Shown: one piece after another, positions 1 to 7,416 of the stretch
Position numbering within the stretch: position 1 is the stretch's first letter
Layout: each line of letters starts with the position of its first letter
DNA from: Gallionellaceae bacterium
Lineage (GTDB): Bacteria; Pseudomonadota; Gammaproteobacteria; Burkholderiales; Gallionellaceae
Direction: 5' to 3'
Assembly: GCA_030646595.1 (NCBI GenBank)
Contig: JAUSKS010000104.1
Span: 1-9,875, forward strand
Length of the DNA stretch: 9,875 nt
Position numbers and translations under genes: made by a program
Notes under the pieces: generated by a model
Told to the model about the DNA's origin: nothing
Database searches by the model: none
Seen by the model: only the letters and a program-made list of their open reading frames with translations

Positions 1-862
1 GGCGCGGTTGCGGTGTTGCGAGCGGTCGCTTTGGCATTGCACGACGATGTTGGTGGGAATATGGGTGATGCGCACGGCTGAATCGGTTTTGTTGATGTGC
101 TGTCCACCTGCGCCCGAAGCCCGATAGGTGTCCACGCGCAGGTCGGCAGGATTGATTTCAATCTCGATGGAGTCGTCTACTTCGGGATAAACGAATACGC
201 TGGAGAATGAGGTGTGGCGGCGATTACCCGAATCGAACGGCGATTTGCGTACCAACCGATGTACGCCGGTTTCAGTGCGTAGGTGACCATAGGCATACTC
301 GCCGGTTACTTTGAGGGATGCGCCTTTGATACCCGCAACTTCGCCGTCGGATTGTTCCAGTACTTCCACGCCGAAGCCCTTTTTTTCGCAATAGCGCAAA
401 TACATGCGCAGCAACATCGAGGCCCAGTCCTGCGCTTCAGTGCCACCTGAGCCTGCCTGAATATCAACGAAGCAGTTGTTGGGGTCCATCTGCTGCGAGA
501 ACATGCGGCGGAATTCCATGTCCGCCACTTGTTTTTCCATGCCCTGCAAATCCTGCGCAATGCCGTGCAGGCTGGCGTCATCATTTTCTGCCACGGCCAT
601 TTCAAATAGCTCGGCCGTGTCCTTGAAATTCTGGTCAAGCTGGCTGAGGGTGAGTACGATGCCTTCCAGCATTTTGCGCTCGCGCCCCAAGTCCTGCGAA
701 CGCTTGTTGTCCTGCCAGATGGTGGGGTCTTCGCTCAGTATGGCGACTTCGGCCAGGCGTTCCTGCTTGCCATCGAAGTCAAAGATACCTCCGTAATTCG
801 AGGGTGCGGGTGCGCAAATCCTGAAGCTGGTTAGTGAGGGCGTTAAGTTGTTCGGCTTCCAT
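1..862 (-). CDS. prfB: Peptide chain release factor 2 (RF2), 5' part, with programmed +1 frameshift; runs off left edge
   Basis: RF2 recognises UGA and UAA stop codons on the ribosome and triggers peptide release. The ATG at 860-862 opens a 27-codon leader ending in CTT followed by an in-frame TGA (779-781). After a +1 shift the reading continues as a typical RF2: a coiled-coil N-terminal domain, then the conserved stretch with the stop-recognition tripeptide SPF (235-243) and the catalytic GGQ loop (100-108). The C-terminus lies outside the window. No strong Shine-Dalgarno precedes the ATG, but a TATAAT box lies about 30 bp upstream. In E. coli prfB follows recJ directly and precedes lysS; here four genes lie between recJ and prfB. 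The two reading frames must be joined for a correct annotation. Identity is secure from the SPF and GGQ motifs and the frameshift site. Confidence 0.97.
778..793 (-). promoter_or_regulatory. Programmed +1 frameshift site of prfB
   Basis: Read on the minus strand the site is CGGAGG, TAT, CTT, TGA, C. This is the canonical RF2 autoregulation layout: a Shine-Dalgarno-like GGAGG three bases before the CTT slippery codon, then an in-frame TGA followed by C, a weak termination context. In the known mechanism, low RF2 makes the ribosome pause at UGA and slip to UUU/GAC, restoring RF2 synthesis. The spacing matches the E. coli element, with GGAGG in place of GGGGG. Confidence 0.95.
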
Positions 863-893
863 ATGAATAAAATTACGTGCGGGACAGTCGGCG

Positions 894-923
894 ATTATAC
901 CTGTACTGCCTGTACGGAAGGAA
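894..923 (-). promoter_or_regulatory. Candidate sigma-70 promoter for prfB
   Basis: A perfect TATAAT on the minus strand (894-899) lies about 30 bp before the prfB start. The best -35 candidate, TTCCTT (918-923), has an 18-bp spacer and is weak. The spacer contains two copies of CCTGTAC (plus-strand reading, 900-906 and 909-915), which could bind a regulator. Start and strength are inferred from sequence alone. Confidence 0.45.
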
Positions 924-934
924 CAGTATTGAGT

Positions 935-960
935 TGCGCGTGGCTGCATTTGCCACGCAA
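935..960 (-). other. Hairpin between the small secreted-protein gene and prfB
   Basis: GCGTGGC (938-944) and GCCACGC (952-958) form a perfect 7-bp stem with a 7-base loop. With a two-base bulge the stem can extend by TTGC/GCAA. It lies downstream of the gene ending at 980 and upstream of the prfB promoter, where a terminator would be expected. There is no T-run on either strand, so it is not a standard intrinsic terminator. It may be a 3'-end stabiliser or an attenuation structure. Confidence 0.4.
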
Positions 961-979
961 TGGCTTAACCGTGTTGTTT

Positions 980-1474
980 CTAGTTGGGGGTTTTATGCGC
1001 CAACACATCCGCAAGTTCCCTGGGAACCGTATACGGGGAGCCGACTTCTGGCGAGAATAGCCGTTTCTGCAATTTTGCCTTGATCAGGTTGTTTTTGCCT
1101 TGCATTTCACCCGCATCTGCCAGGGAAGTTTCCTTGATCAGCCAGTCGATCAAGGCGGAATTAATGATGAGAGCAGCTTGCCGATCTGGCTCCTGCCCAC
1201 CCGGATTCGACTCACGTTTGGGCACATTGAGAAAACGGGTGCGTTCAGCATTGAATTTTTTTAATTGGGCAGGTTGGAGTCGCGTGGACAATTCGCTAAT
1301 GTAATAATTTTGTGCTTGCTCGATAAACTCAGGGGTGGCTTTGATCTGCTTGCCTTCGTGATCAAACATGGAGCCATGCCCAATGATGGCAATGGGCTCT
1401 TGAGCGTTGACCAAAGAGCCACTCACCAACCAGATGACAGCACCCAGGAATACACTAAAAATTTTATTACTCAT
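980..1474 (-). CDS. Small secreted protein of unknown function (164 aa)
   Basis: I do not recognise the family. The ATG at 1472-1474 is preferred because GAGGAG sits six bases upstream and the protein then begins with a clean signal peptide: MSNK, a hydrophobic stretch to about residue 20, and likely cleavage after VNA (about residue 24). The same frame runs open upstream to 1558, overlapping the preceding gene, but that extension would bury the signal sequence. The mature part of about 140 residues is soluble-looking, mostly helical in character, rich in Lys, Gln and Glu, and has no cysteine, so it binds no c-type heme. It starts 47 bp after the heme lipoprotein gene and is probably co-transcribed with it. 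That pairing suggests a periplasmic accessory role, which is inference only. Confidence 0.75.
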   Translation of the reverse strand: MSNKIFSVFLGAVIWLVSGSLVNAQEPIAIIGHGSMFDHEGKQIKATPEFIEQAQNYYISELSTRLQPAQLKKFNAERTRFLNVPKRESNPGGQEPDRQAALIINSALIDWLIKETSLADAGEMQGKNNLIKAKLQKRLFSPEVGSPYTVPRELADVLAHKTPN

Positions 1475-1521
1475 TTCATACTCCTCGCATGATGAATTTG
1501 TGTGCAATATTTTGCTCGCAG

Positions 1522-2607
1522 TTATGGGGTGCCATAACAACCACTTCCTGCGATACAACTGGGGGGCATCGGCATCCTGTTAGGCGGGCTTATCGCGTTG
1601 ACTGTATTTCTCATATTTCTAATCGTGCTAGGGGGTAGCTCATGACATGCACCCGCGCAATTACTCCCTGACGAAACATTATTGGCCCAACCAGAGGTTA
1701 TGGGCAATGGTGTATAGCGCGGGGTGTCTACTTGAGTTGTGAATTGGCCTCCGCTGGAACCGCCGTTAAGAGGCCCTCGTAATACCTTGCCCCATGCCGG
1801 GTCATCGGGAGAGATCAAAAATACGTTATTCCCGCTATGGCAGGAAGTACAGCGCCCGCCCACATTTCCTCCAGCTGCAAAATCTACGCCGTCAACCAGT
1901 TCTGAAATGACCAGTCTTTGCCCAGCCCAGCCCAAAATCGTGGTGGGATTAGTCTTGAGTTGATTGTCCCAGAAGCAGGCTTTGCCCGTCGCAGCACCCT
2001 GGCAGATGATGCCAGCAAGGGAGCCTGGGGCACCGTTTCCTCTTGGCAATGCGACACAGGCACCTCGCACATTGGGGTCGCTGTAAGTCCACACGAAGGC
2101 ATCCGTAGCGCCCTGAAGAAGATTGGTGCCCCCTCCATCAGTATTGAGATTGCCCTGCAAAACCCATGCTGTTCCTGATTCTGCCCAGTCTGGTGGAACA
2201 GGCACACCCTCAGCGCGGCATTGGGCCATGTACGGTGTATCCGCAGCTACTTTAAAGGTTGATGCAGCGCTGGCGTTAGCGCAGTAGGTAACCAAGAACC
2301 AATGCTCTACACCTGCGCTTGCTGTGAGCGTGTGTGACCCGCTAGAGAGGCCAGGGAAAGTTGCTTGTGATATTGTTGACGACGGAGAGGACGGGGAAAA
2401 CTGGGCGGTGACATCAGCCCCATCCAGCAACACCCGGAATGGGTCACCACATGCATTACCGACCTTGACTTTTGCAACGACAGGGTTAACTATATTTGCC
2501 CCCTTGGGCGGTTCTATTATCGACACACAACTCGATACCAGAAAGCTGACGAATATTGATATGAGCAACCGTGGTTCATCAAGCCATTTAGCGATTTGAG
2601 CGCGCAT
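1522..2607 (-). CDS. Putative c-type cytochrome lipoprotein (361 aa)
   Basis: The N-terminus has a hydrophobic segment ending in a lipobox-like VSSC with Cys27, so the protein is probably exported and lipid-anchored. Residues about 31-120 resemble an immunoglobulin-like fold (the SGSHTLTASAG pattern is typical) with Cys53 and Cys109 as a possible disulfide. The middle (about 125-250) has several more cysteines and no domain I recognise. The C-terminal third carries a canonical heme c motif, CTSCH (253-257), and a CAGACH sequence (317-322), which is a CxxxCH spacing. The methionine-rich stretch NRMPMPP (343-349) could supply a distal heme ligand. The ATG at 2605-2607 has AAGGGAG six bases upstream. 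It follows the cytochrome-porin gene by 119 bp. A surface electron-transfer role is inferred; no specific family is assigned. Confidence 0.82.
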   Translation of the reverse strand: MRAQIAKWLDEPRLLISIFVSFLVSSCVSIIEPPKGANIVNPVVAKVKVGNACGDPFRVLLDGADVTAQFSPSSPSSTISQATFPGLSSGSHTLTASAGVEHWFLVTYCANASAASTFKVAADTPYMAQCRAEGVPVPPDWAESGTAWVLQGNLNTDGGGTNLLQGATDAFVWTYSDPNVRGACVALPRGNGAPGSLAGIICQGAATGKACFWDNQLKTNPTTILGWAGQRLVISELVDGVDFAAGGNVGGRCTSCHSGNNVFLISPDDPAWGKVLRGPLNGGSSGGQFTTQVDTPRYTPLPITSGWANNVSSGSNCAGACHELPPSTIRNMRNTVNAISPPNRMPMPPSCIAGSGCYGTP

Positions 2608-2663
2608 ACTTCACTCCCTTATGTTGATTCATACACAGGCGATTTTCTGCCTACCCATTCGTA

Positions 2664-2679
2664 GTGCTCGCCAAAGCAC
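2664..2679 (-). other. Small hairpin in the gap before the lipoprotein gene
   Basis: GTGCT (2664-2668) and AGCAC (2675-2679) form a 5-bp stem with a 6-base loop inside the 119-bp gap between the cytochrome-porin stop and the lipoprotein start. No T-run follows. I see no convincing promoter in this gap, so read-through from the upstream gene is likely. Confidence 0.25.
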
Positions 2680-2726
2680 GGTACGGTTCATATCATATTT
2701 GTATTACCCCATCAGGCGCCACCCTA

Positions 2727-4007
2727 TCAGAATGCCAGATCAAAACCCAGCATCAGGGAATTCTCTTTGGTTTCATGCCCGACAAAATCGGCATCATTGT
2801 CTTTTTTCTGCAAGTCCACAGTAGCCTCGACAAATCCTTTGACGTTGCGCATGAAGTAATAAGTTGCGGTGGTGCTCAGGGTGTTGAGTGCAATGCCTTC
2901 ATATACCGTGCCGGTGCCGCGAAAATCCTTCGCGCTGGCGCGGTTGTACAACATGGAATAAACCCAACGCTCGCTGTAGATATAATCTGCACCGACAAAG
3001 CCACCTGTCCAACTGCGATTTATATCAGGGCTGGCATCGAGAAAATTATTCCAGCGGTTCCACAGCAACTGGCCGTACCAATAAAGTTTTCCGTCATCCC
3101 CGGAAAAATCCAGGCCCAGTACGCGTTTGCTGGTTTCGCGTGTGCCGGTAGTGCCGACCACTGCGCCAGCGCTGGGCTGTTTGCCGTTAAGCGCGAACAA
3201 GCCCGTTCTGACTGGCCCGATATCCATGCCGATGCGCCCGAACAGGGATTTGGAATTGTTGTTATCGAACTGGGTGCCGGGGCGCTGGTAGCCTGCGCTG
3301 TTAGCGGGGTAGTTGGAGTCTATGCCATTGCCATTGACTGCGCCCAAAGACAGGCCAACCGGGCCTATGTCGCGGCTGAATATGACACCGCGCTCGTAGG
3401 TAATGCCGGCCATGGAATAGGGCAGAAAATCCTGTACCGTGAGGCGCGTCTCGCGCGGGAACATTAAATCGCTGACCTGGAATTGGCCCAGCTGCATGGC
3501 AATGCCGCTGCCAAACACATCATCATGGCTGACCCAGGCATCTTCGACAAAAGCTTTTCCGTTCTCGCCTTTTTCCGCCAGGATGCCGTAAAAATAATAG
3601 GTAATGTGGTCGGAGAGCGGCGCTGAAGACAGCAGCTTGACCAGATAAGGGGATTGAAAATCCCAAGAGGCTTTATTGGCAACTGTGCCGGTGGCGGGAT
3701 CCATGTCGCTGGTTTGGCGTATTTCGGTATAGGCTTGCGCGCGCATGGCCAACGGTATGGTTTTAGGCAATGCCAACATGTCATCGCCTGTGCTTAGCGT
3801 GGTTTCTTTCCAGTTGGGTAAACGATAGTTATTGGCGATGAAGTCTTGCCCGAAGCTGTTGAGCCGGGGGAAGGCGGCATGGCAGGTGGTGCAGCTTACA
3901 TTGTACTGTCGGGCAAAGGCTGGTATGGCAGAGGCGCTGGTGGAGAACAGACAAGCTGTGCTTAATAGCAACAGGCATAGATATTTTGATCTTGAGTTAT
4001 TTTTCAT
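2727..4007 (-). CDS. Outer-membrane beta-barrel with N-terminal monoheme c motif (Cyc2-like cytochrome-porin candidate, 426 aa)
   Basis: A Sec signal peptide (residues 1-27, cleavage after SASA) is followed at once by PAFARQ and the heme motif CTTCH (39-43), then FPRLNSFG. The rest is about 370 residues of alternating aromatic/polar strands with Gly/Asn/Asp turns, ending in Phe (DLAF), the usual C-terminal signal of beta-barrel assembly. This architecture, one heme plugged at the start of a barrel with a FARQ...CxxCH...P.LN.FG signature, resembles the Cyc2 family of outer-membrane cytochromes used by neutrophilic and acidophilic iron oxidisers; family membership is recalled, not searched. The likely role is electron transfer across the outer membrane; the electron donor is unknown. 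The ATG at 4005-4007 overlaps the end of the GGDEF-EAL gene by 11 bp. The only Shine-Dalgarno is a weak GGGG inside that gene, suggesting translational coupling. The alternative is an ordinary porin with a structural heme domain. Confidence 0.85.
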   Translation of the reverse strand: MKNNSRSKYLCLLLLSTACLFSTSASAIPAFARQYNVSCTTCHAAFPRLNSFGQDFIANNYRLPNWKETTLSTGDDMLALPKTIPLAMRAQAYTEIRQTSDMDPATGTVANKASWDFQSPYLVKLLSSAPLSDHITYYFYGILAEKGENGKAFVEDAWVSHDDVFGSGIAMQLGQFQVSDLMFPRETRLTVQDFLPYSMAGITYERGVIFSRDIGPVGLSLGAVNGNGIDSNYPANSAGYQRPGTQFDNNNSKSLFGRIGMDIGPVRTGLFALNGKQPSAGAVVGTTGTRETSKRVLGLDFSGDDGKLYWYGQLLWNRWNNFLDASPDINRSWTGGFVGADYIYSERWVYSMLYNRASAKDFRGTGTVYEGIALNTLSTTATYYFMRNVKGFVEATVDLQKKDNDADFVGHETKENSLMLGFDLAF

Positions 4008-5646
4008 GATGACCCCAATCCGATTCTTTCAACCACTTGTTAAGTCCATCAGATGAGACCGGGTGTCCCATGTGATACCCTTGCGCTGTATCGCAACCAA
4101 GCGATTTCAGACGCTCCAGCACTTCTGCTGTTTCCACGCCTTCAGCCACCACTGTCAAACCCAGATTATGCGCCAGATCAATGGCAGAGCGCACAATGAC
4201 ATTGTCATTGCGGTTGTTAATCATATCCATGACAAATGATTTATCAACCTTGATTTTTGCCACCAGCAGTTTCCTGAGGTAGGCCATGGAAGAATAACCC
4301 GTGCCGAAATCATCTATGGTAATGGTTATACCCAGCGCGCCTAATCTCTGTATGGTGTCTATGGCGCACAGCGGGTCTTCCATCAGCGCAGTTTCGGTAA
4401 TTTCCATTTCCAGCAATGACGAAGGAACAGGATATTGCTGCATGATTTTTTCAACCTGATCGGGGAAGGTCTGGTCTTGTATATTGATTGCTGAAATATT
4501 AATGGCAATGGGGATACGCAGATTCCTGTTGTGCCATTCGGTGGATTGTTGCAAAGCCATTTCCAGTACCGCACGAGTCAGCGGTTTAATGAGGCCATTT
4601 TTTTCCGCAACCGGAATAAATTCGTCCGGGTAAAGCAACCCTTCATCGGGATGTTGCCAGCGTACCAAAGCCTCAACGCCGCTGATACGATTGGTCTGCA
4701 GATGAATTTTGGGTTGATAGTGCAGCACCAGCTGACCAGCATTGATGGCTTCGCGCAAATCGCGTTCCAGTACAATTTGCTTGGCTTGTTGGGAATCCTG
4801 CTCAGCGTTATATATGGCATAACCACTTTGCGCCCGTTTTGCGCTATACATGGCAACATCGGCACAACGCAATAATGTTTCCGGATCTTTGCCGTGATCG
4901 GGAAATAATACCAGACCGAGGCTGGCACCTGCATGCAGGGTGTGCGTTTCTACTGTGAGCGGAAAACGTAAAGTATTAAGCACTTTTTGTGCGGCAATAA
5001 CTACTCCGTCGATGCCGCTAATAGAGGGTAATAAAATTGCAAATTCGTCTCCACCCAACCGGGCTATGGTATCTGAGCCGCGCAATATCGCCTGTAACCG
5101 CGTTGCCACCTGCTGCAATACTGAATCGCCAATATGGTGTCCCAGCGTATCATTGATAGCCTTGAATTGGTCCAGATCTATCATGATTAATCCAAACGAT
5201 TTCTTTTCGCGCTGGCCAACCAGAACGGCTTGATGCAGGCGATCATGCAGCAATATGCGGTTGGGTAAATTGGTCAGCCCATCGTGCAATGCCTGATGCC
5301 GCATGGCAATTCCTATATCCTGGGCTTTCAGCAACGCGAGTTCCTTGGCTAATATTTCCTTGCGCAAAACCTCTTGTGAATCGTCCAGGTGTTTAACGAG
5401 GCGGTTTAACGCGCGCAAAGGTAATATTTTGAGGGCAAAGTAAATTGCCAGTGCGACTACAGCACTGATCAGCCCTGCGCGTACAGTCAGATCTACAAAC
5501 GAGTAAGGACTTTGCTGTCCGCTATAGTAATAAGCCAGGAAAAAATACGTGGAGGGAATGGCTATAAACACGGCCACTGCCATGCTGATTGCAATGACCT
5601 GGACTATGTGTTCCAGGCTACGGTATGGATTTATATGTTCAGACAA
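3997..5646 (-). CDS. Membrane GGDEF-EAL cyclic-di-GMP synthase/phosphodiesterase (549 aa)
   Basis: Two transmembrane segments (about 14-37 and 54-76) enclose a short periplasmic loop and are followed by a coiled-coil linker and then GGDEF and EAL domains. The GGDEF motif is intact (198-202), with an inhibitory RxxD site (RGSD, 189-192) five residues before it. The EAL domain keeps EAL (325-327), Asn383, EITE (415-418), DDFGTGYSS (445-453), Lys466, EGVE (502-505) and Gln522, so both catalytic sites look competent. The start is uncertain. I prefer the TTG at 5644-5646 because GAAGG lies seven bases upstream. A TTG at 5686-5688 would add 14 residues but lies inside a hairpin and lacks a good ribosome site. 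It follows recJ by 50 bp and its end overlaps the cytochrome-porin gene by 11 bp. The signal sensed is unknown; there is no PAS domain. Confidence 0.93.
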   Translation of the reverse strand: MSEHINPYRSLEHIVQVIAISMAVAVFIAIPSTYFFLAYYYSGQQSPYSFVDLTVRAGLISAVVALAIYFALKILPLRALNRLVKHLDDSQEVLRKEILAKELALLKAQDIGIAMRHQALHDGLTNLPNRILLHDRLHQAVLVGQREKKSFGLIMIDLDQFKAINDTLGHHIGDSVLQQVATRLQAILRGSDTIARLGGDEFAILLPSISGIDGVVIAAQKVLNTLRFPLTVETHTLHAGASLGLVLFPDHGKDPETLLRCADVAMYSAKRAQSGYAIYNAEQDSQQAKQIVLERDLREAINAGQLVLHYQPKIHLQTNRISGVEALVRWQHPDEGLLYPDEFIPVAEKNGLIKPLTRAVLEMALQQSTEWHNRNLRIPIAINISAINIQDQTFPDQVEKIMQQYPVPSSLLEMEITETALMEDPLCAIDTIQRLGALGITITIDDFGTGYSSMAYLRKLLVAKIKVDKSFVMDMINNRNDNVIVRSAIDLAHNLGLTVVAEGVETAEVLERLKSLGCDTAQGYHMGHPVSSDGLNKWLKESDWGHHEK

Positions 5647-5662
5647 GAATAAACCTTCAAAT

Positions 5663-5703
5663 AGTATAGTAAGGGCAAGGTTGCCCAAAAGCCCTATTAT
5701 ACT
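5663..5703 (-). other. Imperfect inverted repeat spanning the recJ stop and the GGDEF-EAL leader
   Basis: The arms AGTATAGTAAGGGC (5663-5676) and GCCCTATTATACT (5691-5703, plus-strand reading) pair with one mismatch and one bulged base around a 14-base loop. A shorter alternative stem, GGGCA/TGCCC (5673-5677 and 5682-5686), competes inside it. The structure includes the recJ stop codon and the upstream TTG, and ends just before the GAAGG ribosome site of the preferred TTG start. No T-run follows, so it is more likely an mRNA processing, stabilising or translation-control element than a terminator. Confidence 0.5.
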
Positions 5704-7385
5704 GCTTCCCAGTGTTCTATGACCAGTTGCAGGGTGGTAGCACCATTAAACTCATTAACCGCGAGTTTATAAAGGGCATAAATACGCTCAGGCATGGGCG
5801 TAATATTAAAAAAATGGATGGCATCGAATATCGCAGGCGGTACTGATAGCTTGAGCTTGAGATGTTTTTCACCCACCACGCGCTGACTCTGCACAACAAA
5901 TTCTCCCTCAAATACAGGAGGAGGAAACCCCTGTCCCCATATTTGTTGCTCCAGCGTGCGCGTAATATTCAGGGAAAAATCCTCTGGTGCCAAGCTGCCA
6001 TCTGTTTCGATCACTTTGGTCAGATCAGCAGGAGAAAGCAGACTGTGAGCAATAGTTTCAAACGCTGTTTTGAATTCTGCAAAATGTTCTTCCTGAATAC
6101 TGACTCCGGCAGCCATGGCATGGCCGCCGAATTTTTGCAGCAGATGGGGATGGCGCTTGGATAACAGGTCCAGTGCATCGCGCAGATGCAAGCCATGTAT
6201 GCTGCGGCCTGAACCTTTTATTTCTCCATTTTTCGAGCGGGCAAAGGCGATCACCGGGCGGTGGTAGCGGTCTTTCAGACGTGAGGCGAGAATACCAATT
6301 ACCCCTTGATGCCAGCTTGCATCGAATATGGCCAGGCTGCTGCTGTCAGTGGGATTAATATACTCCAGCGCAGCCAGTGCCACTTGCTGCATATCCGCTT
6401 CTATATGGCGCCGCTCGTGGTTGAGTGTATCCAGTTTGTCTGCCAGTTGCGCTGCTTCATTAATATCATCGCTGAGCAAACAGCTTATGCCCAGGCTCAT
6501 GTCTTCCAGGCGTCCGGCAGCGTTCAGGCGCGGGCCGACCACGAAGCCCAGTTCATAACTGGAAGCCTGCGCAGGATTTTTTTTCGCCACCTGTAGCAGC
6601 GCATTAATCCCGGCACAAGCACGACCGGCGCGTATGCGTTGCAAGCCTTGCTGCACCAGAATACGGTTATTCTCGTCCAGCTTGACTACATCGGCCACTG
6701 TACCCAGGGCAACCAGATCGAGCAGCTTGCCGAAATTTGGCCCCTTATCGGTAAATGTTTTGCGGACACGAAGCTCCGCTCTTAGTGCCAGCAACACATA
6801 AAACATCACGCCCACACCAGCCAGATTTTTGCTGGGAAATTCGCAGCCCGGCTGATTGGGGTTAACAATACACAGCGCATCCGGCAAGGCAGCACCGGGC
6901 AAGTGATGGTCGGTGATTAATACTTGCATGCCGAGGCGATTGGCTTCTGCTACCCCTTCCACGCTGGCGATGCCGTTGTCTACGGTAATTAGAATATTGG
7001 GTGCCGATTGCGCGGCCAGACGGACAATTTCCGGCGTCAGACCATAACCATATTCAAAGCGGTTAGGGACGATGAAATCCACTTGGGCACCCAAGGTGCG
7101 CAGCCCGCGTACACCCACTGCACAGGCGGTGGCACCATCCGCATCATAATCAGCGACGATCAGTAATTTGCGTTGTGCAGCAATGGCATCAGCCAGCAGC
7201 ACAGCCATGTGCTGGCTATTTTTGAGTTGCGTATAAGGCAGCAGATGGTCGAGCCCCGTTTCCAGCTGGGCTCGATTTTTTATTCCGCGGGCCGCATAAA
7301 TCCGGGCCAGCAGTGGTGCCATGCCGGCATCTGCCAACTGTTGCACGGCATCAGCAGAATAGGGGCGGGGAGTGGATAGCGTCAT
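5697..7385 (-). CDS. recJ: Single-stranded-DNA-specific exonuclease RecJ (562 aa)
   Basis: RecJ degrades single-stranded DNA 5' to 3' in recombinational and mismatch repair. The DHH phosphoesterase core is complete: VADYDADGATA (Asp79, 81, 83), VDNG (Asp136), ITDHH (DHH at 159-161) and the GTVADVV region (228-234). The DHHA1 domain carries GSGRS (391-395) and KFGGHAMAAG (418-427), and a C-terminal OB-like domain follows. The length matches the family. The ATG at 7383-7385 is chosen because the protein then starts as betaproteobacterial RecJ does (MTLSTPRPYS). It has no clear Shine-Dalgarno. A TTG at 7428-7430 is in frame, and the AAGGGAAGGG lying between the two leaves the exact start open. 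The gene is divergent from lysC and heads a run of same-strand genes toward prfB. Confidence 0.96.
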   Translation of the reverse strand: MTLSTPRPYSADAVQQLADAGMAPLLARIYAARGIKNRAQLETGLDHLLPYTQLKNSQHMAVLLADAIAAQRKLLIVADYDADGATACAVGVRGLRTLGAQVDFIVPNRFEYGYGLTPEIVRLAAQSAPNILITVDNGIASVEGVAEANRLGMQVLITDHHLPGAALPDALCIVNPNQPGCEFPSKNLAGVGVMFYVLLALRAELRVRKTFTDKGPNFGKLLDLVALGTVADVVKLDENNRILVQQGLQRIRAGRACAGINALLQVAKKNPAQASSYELGFVVGPRLNAAGRLEDMSLGISCLLSDDINEAAQLADKLDTLNHERRHIEADMQQVALAALEYINPTDSSSLAIFDASWHQGVIGILASRLKDRYHRPVIAFARSKNGEIKGSGRSIHGLHLRDALDLLSKRHPHLLQKFGGHAMAAGVSIQEEHFAEFKTAFETIAHSLLSPADLTKVIETDGSLAPEDFSLNITRTLEQQIWGQGFPPPVFEGEFVVQSQRVVGEKHLKLKLSVPPAIFDAIHFFNITPMPERIYALYKLAVNEFNGATTLQLVIEHWEAV

Positions 7386-7416
7386 TGCGCGGGAGTGTAG
7401 CAGAGCTTTCCCTTCC

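Noticed and set aside
938..958. Intrinsic terminator after the small secreted-protein gene
   Set aside because: The stem is good but no T-run follows on either strand, so it is reported only as a hairpin.
1475..1558. N-terminal extension of the small secreted protein up to 1558
   Set aside because: It overlaps the lipoprotein gene, lacks a ribosome site and would place 28 residues before an obvious signal peptide. The ATG at 1474 has GAGGAG in front.
2664..3467. Long plus-strand open frame (267 codons) opposite the cytochrome-porin gene
   Set aside because: It lies antisense inside a gene with a signal peptide, heme motif and barrel C-terminus. Its composition is that of a complement of coding DNA and it has no recognisable domain or ribosome site.
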